From: Nicotiana tabacum
Lineage: Eukaryota > Streptophyta > Magnoliopsida > Solanales > Solanaceae
NCBI RefSeq assembly: GCF_000715075.1
Contig: NC_134089.1
Location: 103,919,157 to 103,983,156 of the forward strand
Length of the DNA stretch: 64,000 nt
Direction: 5' to 3'
Part shown: positions 59,026-64,000 of the stretch, in pieces
Layout of the letters: every line of letters begins with the position of its first letter
Position numbering within the stretch: the stretch's first letter is position 1
Made by a program: the position numbers and the translations under genes
The notes under the pieces: model-generated
Told to the model about the DNA's origin: nothing
Seen by the model: the letters and a program-made list of their open reading frames with translations, nothing else
The model's database searches: none

Positions 59026-60693
59026 GCTACGATGTGCAATCTGGGGTCTCAAACCTTCAGGACATCATTTATAATCATCACTCACCTCGAACCGGCAAAT
59101 TCTCTGGCTCGCGACGCCTTTGCCCCTCAAATCGGCCTCCACGAGCGTAGGACCTATCCAAAATCAAAACGAATACGTCACAATATGCTAAGGGAACAAA
59201 GCCCAAGCGAAAACATTCAAAAAATATCAAAAATCTCGAAATTAGTAAAACCCGAGCCCTGGGCCCACGTCTCGGAATCAGGTAAAATTTACATTTTCAG
59301 AATTCTCATACCTTCACGAGTCTAACCATACCAAAATTATCCAATTTCGATACCATTAGGTCCTTCAAATAATCATTTTATATTTTTGAAAGGTTTCACA
59401 GTTTTCTTCCCAAATTCCATCCCAAATCACGAATTATATGATGAATTCAGTGATGGATTCATGTATTCTAGCCAAATCTGAGTTATAATCACTTACCCCG
59501 ATGAATTTCTTGAAAAAACCTTCGAAAAATCGCCAAAATCTGAGCTCTCTAGGTCAAAATATTAAATAAAACCCAAAGCCTCATATTTATAGAGTACCCC
59601 TCAGATTTCAGCCTCCGGGGGCCGACAAATTGACCGCGGTCTGCACAAGCCAGTGCGGTCCGCGCAAAAACAACCGCAGCCGCACAAGCCTTTCTATGCA
59701 GTGACAGGCTTTAGTATTTTGGCCATAACCTTTTCTATATATGTCCAAATCAGATATCTTTACCTTTCTGCAAACTAGACACGAAGAAATACAACTTTTG
59801 TTTTTGAATCATCTCGAAATTCCTTGTAGATCAAAAGATATGAGCTTCCGAAGTAAGACCAGCGAATCGTTCCCCACCACGGCCGCACACCATTTTGTGC
59901 GGTCCGCATGACACCTACTGTGGCCGCACTTCTTTTTGTGCGGTCCGCACAGCAAATACCGTGGCCGCACTTCTTTTTGTGCGGACCGCGAGGGTGGTTT
60001 TCGAGGCCTGTAACCCTTCTGGACCTGCTACAGCTATGATTTTTGGCCTAAAACATCCTGGAACCTACCCGGGACCCCCAAAACTTCAAACTAATTGTAC
60101 CAACATATCCCATGACATTGTTCAAACTTTTCAACACTTCGGAATGCTTACAACAACATCAAATCACCAATTTTAACATAGGATTCAAGCCTAAGAACTC
60201 CATGAACTCTTAAATTATGCTTTTGCTCAAAAAGTCTATCAAATCTCGTCCGAATGACCTGAAATTTTGCACACACATCCCAAATGACACAACGAAGCTA
60301 CTGCAACTCTCAGAATTCCATTCCGACCGTTATATCAGAATCTCGCCTATCAACCCGAAATTGCGAAAATATTAATTTCGTCAATTCAAGCCTAAATCTC
60401 CTCTACAACTCCAAAACCCATTCTGATCGCGCTGCGAAGTCTCAAATCACCTCTCGAAGCTAACCAAACCATCAAAACTCACATCCGAGCCCTCTAACTC
60501 ATAAGTCAACATATGGTTAACTTTTCCAACTTAAGCCTTGTTAAAAGAGACTAAGTGTCTCATTTCTTACCAAAACTACACCAAACGCCAACCAATCAAC
60601 TCGACCACATAAAACACGGATAACGAAGCATAAAGAAGCAGAAATAGGGGAAACGGAGTGGTAACTCATGAGATGACTGACCGGATCGTCACA
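59026..60693 (-). repeat. E4 right (5') LTR, second part
   Basis: It resumes at the E5 target duplication GCTAC and aligns with 29389-31049 of the left LTR. It ends ATCGTCACA at 60693. TATA (sense) is at 59591-59584; CpG palindromes at 59630-59995. Confidence 0.9.
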
Positions 60694-60698
60694 TTATT
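60694..60698. other. Target site duplication of E4, right copy (TTATT)
   Basis: This is identical to 28068-28072 and directly follows the LTR end. Confidence 0.9.
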
Positions 60699-61348
60699 GA
60701 TGAAAGTCCTAACTTAGAAACCAATCTCTTTTCCTTATAGAAATCACTAGGTAACTTGATATTAGGGTCAACTAGTTCACTTATAAGGTCAATGAAAGAG
60801 TCTATGGCTGCTTGAGAAATATTCCAATCAGATTTTATACTTAGTAATCTAACTGCAACAGACAGCTCGGAGTGCAAACTTCCTTTACATAGCAGATGAC
60901 TAGCTTCCTCTAACTGTTCATAAAAATGTTTTGCGTCATCATTAGGAGTTTGTTCGACATTTTCATTGGGCTCACCCCCGAAGTGCATCCCAAAAGCATT
61001 CGTAACCATGAATTCTAGAATCATGATTTGTATTCTCCACCGACCTACTACTTTTACCAACAACCATGTTATGAAATATCCCACGGCTACCATCGATCTC
61101 TCCATGATTAGTCCACACAAAGTAATTCTCTATAAACCCCTTCCTATAAAGATGAAGCTTAACTACCTCCAATTTTTCAAACTTCATACAGTCACACCTG
61201 ACACAAGGGCACCTAATTACTCCTTCACTTTGGTATGGTAGAAGTGACATTGCATGTCTAATAAAGTCATCAACCCCTTCTACAAAATCCTCCTGCAATC
61301 CCCGCCGATTAGGATAATTCTATTGTATATCCAAGTACGATGTTCCAT
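60699..61348 (-). pseudogene. CACTA transposase TNP2, N-terminal part
   Basis: ATG at 61348 (MEHRTWIYNR) starts a frame that shifts near 61318. It continues with VDDFIRHAMSLLPYQSEG, IRCPCVRCDCMKF and VKLHLYRKGFIENYFVWTNH, the zinc-binding transposase-associated domain that heads plant TNP2 proteins. A second shift near 60980 leads to HFYEQLEEASHLLCKGS, LSVAVRLLSIKSDWN and IKLPSDFYKEKRLVSKLGLS, ending at the E4 insertion point. The next residues of the family are found at 28072 and below. Frameshifts and two large insertions disable it. Confidence 0.85.
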
Positions 61349-61925
61349 CTATACAAATAAAAAAAAGAACAGATTAATTTAGTTAATTCATATCATAATC
61401 TTTTTTTAGTTAATTCATATCCTAAAAGTTCCAATTCATATCCTAAAAGGTCCATAAACTAAAAGTTCAATTCATAAACTAAAAGTTCAAGTACAAATCC
61501 TAAAAGTTAACTTCATATCCTAAAGTTTCAGTTTATAAACTAAAAGTTTAATTCATAAACTAAAAGTTCACTTCATATTCTAAAAGTTCGATTCACAAGA
61601 ACAAATCCTAAATCCTAGATTCTAACTAAACTATTCAAGCCAATAAAAAGTTAATAATTTAATTCTAACTAAACTATTCAAGACAATACAAACTCAAACA
61701 TTCAATATATACCATATGTAATCAATTCAATTAAAACAAGACCTAAATCCTATATTTCTATAAATACAATGTTAAATAATAAATTTAAACATTAATCAAT
61801 TGAAACTAATTAATATCTAATAAACAAAACATTAGATTTATACACAAAAGATATAAATTGTAATTCAAACCTAGAATTTTTAGGAGGTGGAGAAGGAGAG
61901 ACGTAGCAGTGGCAGTGGCAGCGGC
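61349..61925 (-). repeat. CACTA 5' region with short AT-rich repeats
   Basis: At 61395-61600 a unit of about 22 bases (ATTCATAAACTAAAAGTTCA and variants with ATATCCTAAAAGTT) occurs about ten times. Such repeats are usual in CACTA subterminal or intronic DNA. The CACTA terminal inverted repeat is not visible; E6 begins before it is reached. Confidence 0.6.
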
Positions 61926-62750
61926 TATCGCGCCCCCTTTTTTTCCCCCGCAGAGAGATTCCGTATTTCGACATTCATGGGGGGTAATAACTCATTTCCA
62001 TTTTGGAATTTGGTATTTGAAGAGTCGCCACCTAACGGTTTATGGTGCGTTAGAGCACCTAGAGCAATTAACTCTTAGATTGGTTTGCATTACCAGAGAT
62101 TAGAGTAAGGGATCGAAATGACCTCAAGGGGAAGGTGTTAGGTACCCCTCTTGGTCCACAATTGTGGGTCCTGGCCGAACTTATATTTACGAATTAGTCC
62201 ATTAACAAATAAACAGTTTGAATCAAATAATTTACAAGTAAAGCACGTTGGACGTTGTATAACCCAAATAACAAGGCAAAGATTTTGAACAATTTGTATA
62301 AATAAAAAACAAAGTTTAAACAAAAGGAATTTTGGAAAAAGGGGGAGTCCTAGGTTGGTTAGCCTATAGGATCACCCCACGCAATGTCCGGTAAACACTC
62401 CTCAATAAGGAGTTACACGTGACATTAGTGCGTAGTCATCATATTCCCATATCTGCACTTCTCATCCCCTTAATGGTCATTAAAGCGAATGTTGGTCAGC
62501 AATCTCTATTGCGTGTTGTTACCTGTCCCTTCTTAATAGTCCTGCAGGAAATTTAGGACCTCTACCTATAGGTAGATCGAGACAGACCCTTAAGGTTTAA
62601 ATGTGAAAATACTAAGGCGACAGACAAGAACAATTAGGACCTTAGAATATAAGATAAAAGGGAGCAATTAGAGGCTCAAGTTTACCTCCTCAAACAATAC
62701 ACATAAGTGGCATGACTTAAACACAAACAAGGGCCTTTTGTTAAACATTA

Positions 62751-63430
62751 TCCTAAGGCATGATGTCTAAGTGAATGTCACGACACAGAAGATAGGCAGT
62801 TTATTTTATAAACTTAGAAGTAATGGCCCTATTAGTTTGCCTACTGATTTTTAAGTCCTGTTAAAATCAGAAAGACATTAAGCAACAGAAATAGTTTCAG
62901 AGTTACAGGATTTGAAAACTCCCTATAGGCTTGCCTACACGCGGAATAATGATAACTACGTTTATATAGTAAAAACAGGGCAGATTTTAAAACAGACTCT
63001 TGAATCCCTATAGGCATGCTGTCTAATGATAGATTAAGGCAGTTTTTGAAAGAATTCATTTTAAGGAAAATAAAACACTAATTAAAATAGTTTCGAAGTG
63101 AATTAATCGTGGACTGGATTGACTTATTTAAACTAAACTGGTTTAAATCTATAAGCATAATTTCTAGTGTTGTTCCCTATAGGCATGATATCTAATTGTT
63201 TAAAAACTGATGTTAGAAACTAGTAGGCATGATAACAAATGAAAACACATATAAATATCCATTATAACAGAAGTTTAACTAGATCATATTCTATAGGCAT
63301 GGTATCTACTTGTGAAGTTTATTTTAAGACCTATAAACATGATTTCTATTATTGGAACCACTTGAGACATATAGGCATGATTTCTAACATGGTAGGGCAA
63401 ACATAAAATCTTATAGGCATGATTTCTACC
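62751..63430. repeat. Dispersed 20-base repeats in E6 LTR
   Basis: Ten copies related to CTATAGGCATGATTTCTA occur at 62751, 62932, 63006, 63149, 63175, 63221, 63291, 63331, 63369 and 63411, irregularly spaced. The unit includes the palindrome CCTATAGG in its best copies. Confidence 0.75.
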
Positions 63431-63441
63431 CACATTACCCC

Positions 63442-63542
63442 ACAAATATGTAACTACCCACCCTTTTTCACTCGTCACCCCAATATTCGCTTACAAATAT
63501 GTAACTACCCACCCTTTTCACTAGTTGCCCCAATATTTGTTT
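63442..63542. repeat. 51-bp direct tandem duplication in E6 LTR
   Basis: 63442-63492 and 63493-63542 both begin ACAAATATGTAACTACCCAC and differ by one indel and about five substitutions. Confidence 0.85.
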
Positions 63543-64000
63543 ACAAATTATTACAGACCATATGAATGAATTACATAAGTAGATAAGAAAAATAAGAATT
63601 TATTCTATAGGGAGCCTACAAATAGGCCCAGATTTCCAAAGCCCCCAATAGCCTCAAATGCCCAAATTCCATAGACAATGTCATTGTCTAAGTGCGTCAG
63701 AGTTCCCTAAGGATCTCAAAGATCCCGGGCAGTACTCACACCTAGACTTTGTAACCAAATTGAGTAAGTGTAGTGTGGAATGGCCAGCCTTAGTGTGCTA
63801 GAGTTCAGAGGGTTCTCAAGAGGATCCCAAGGCAGTACACACACTGGAGGGGGCAGAACCTAGTGACTTAACAGTAGAGTGAGAGTGCTTGACATAGTTT
63901 TGAGAAAAGTTTATGTAGGAAAAACAATTTGAAAAGAGACTTGAAAATAATTTGTAAAACAACAAAAGAGTTATTCAATGAGATAGTTTTGAAAAGAGTA

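Larger units (their letters stand above)
28073..60693 (-). mobile_element. E4: Del/Tekay chromovirus, split by E5
   Basis: Without E5 it is about 11.15 kb: LTR 2.98 kb, interior 5.18 kb, LTR about 3.0 kb. Sense order is PBS (initiator Met), gag with CCHC knuckle, protease, RT, RNase H, integrase with chromodomain, PPT. This order and the chromodomain place it in the Tekay/Del lineage. The LTRs differ at about 22 of the first 205 bases by eye. gag to mid-RT share one frame and the rest a second, with a single frameshift near 33500. Confidence 0.92.
61926..64000 (-). repeat. E6: LTR of a second Tat-type element (partial)
   Basis: From TATCGCGCCCCC (probably a decayed TGTCGCG start) the sequence has landmarks of Tat LTRs in the same order as E5: GAGTCGCCAC (62021), then the hairpin with AAGGTGTTAGG (62127-62149). 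No PBS lies to its left, so this should be the 3' LTR of a minus-strand element that continues beyond the window. At least 2.07 kb is present and no LTR end is seen. Short ORFs within are not supported. Confidence 0.6.

Noticed and set aside
1..64000. Host protein-coding gene, rRNA or tRNA gene
   Set aside because: Every long reading with recognisable motifs belongs to a transposable element; no exon-like or RNA-gene sequence was found outside them.

Overview
This is repeat-dense plant nuclear DNA with no cellular gene that I can support. It is a nest of retrotransposons, all on the minus strand, built into a broken CACTA DNA transposon. The mix of lineages (Athila, Del/Tekay chromovirus and Ogre/Tat elements, a TNP2 transposase, CpG-rich LTR promoters) suggests Solanaceae, probably a large-genome genus such as Nicotiana. 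That assignment is inference from family resemblance; no search was run.

Layout, left to right. E1 (1-2603) is the 5' end of a minus-strand Athila-type element: a short acidic ORF in place of gag-pol, a PBS and a 1.34 kb LTR. It lies inside the left LTR of E3. E2 (3651-17599) is a nearly complete Athila-type element with gag, PR, RT, RH, INT and a separate env-position ORF; it also sits in the left LTR of E3. E3 (2604-26431 in total) has 2.9 kb Tekay-type LTRs and a 4.4 kb interior with no recognisable pol. CACTA transposase sequence follows (26432-28072) and resumes at 60694-61925. Between those halves is E4 (28073-60693), a Tekay chromovirus flanked by a perfect TTATT target duplication. 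E4's right LTR is split by E5 (37564-59025), a 21.5 kb Ogre/Tat element with ORF1, gag, PR, a putative intron, RT, RH, a second RNase H and INT. From about 61926 to the window end is the LTR of another Tat-type element, E6.

All coding regions are damaged. Most breaks are in-frame stop codons, many explained by C-to-T change at CAA, CAG or CGA, plus a few frameshifts. LTR mismatches counted by eye over short stretches suggest E4 (about 10%) and E3 (about 9%) are older than E2 (about 6%) and E5 (about 4%), which agrees with the nesting order.

The most interesting signals are noncoding and structural. (1) A hairpin with an AGGA loop sits directly upstream of the polypurine tract in E2, E3 and E4, across two lineages, with different but paired stems. 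(2) A two-stem hairpin motif recurs four times in the noncoding gaps of E5 with compensatory stem changes. (3) Tat LTRs share a hairpin with a near-constant loop and a covarying stem. (4) CpG-rich palindrome arrays stand just upstream of TATA boxes in several unrelated lineages, and a second copy of this module lies inside E2, before an env-position gene that encodes a coiled coil and a classical nuclear localisation signal.
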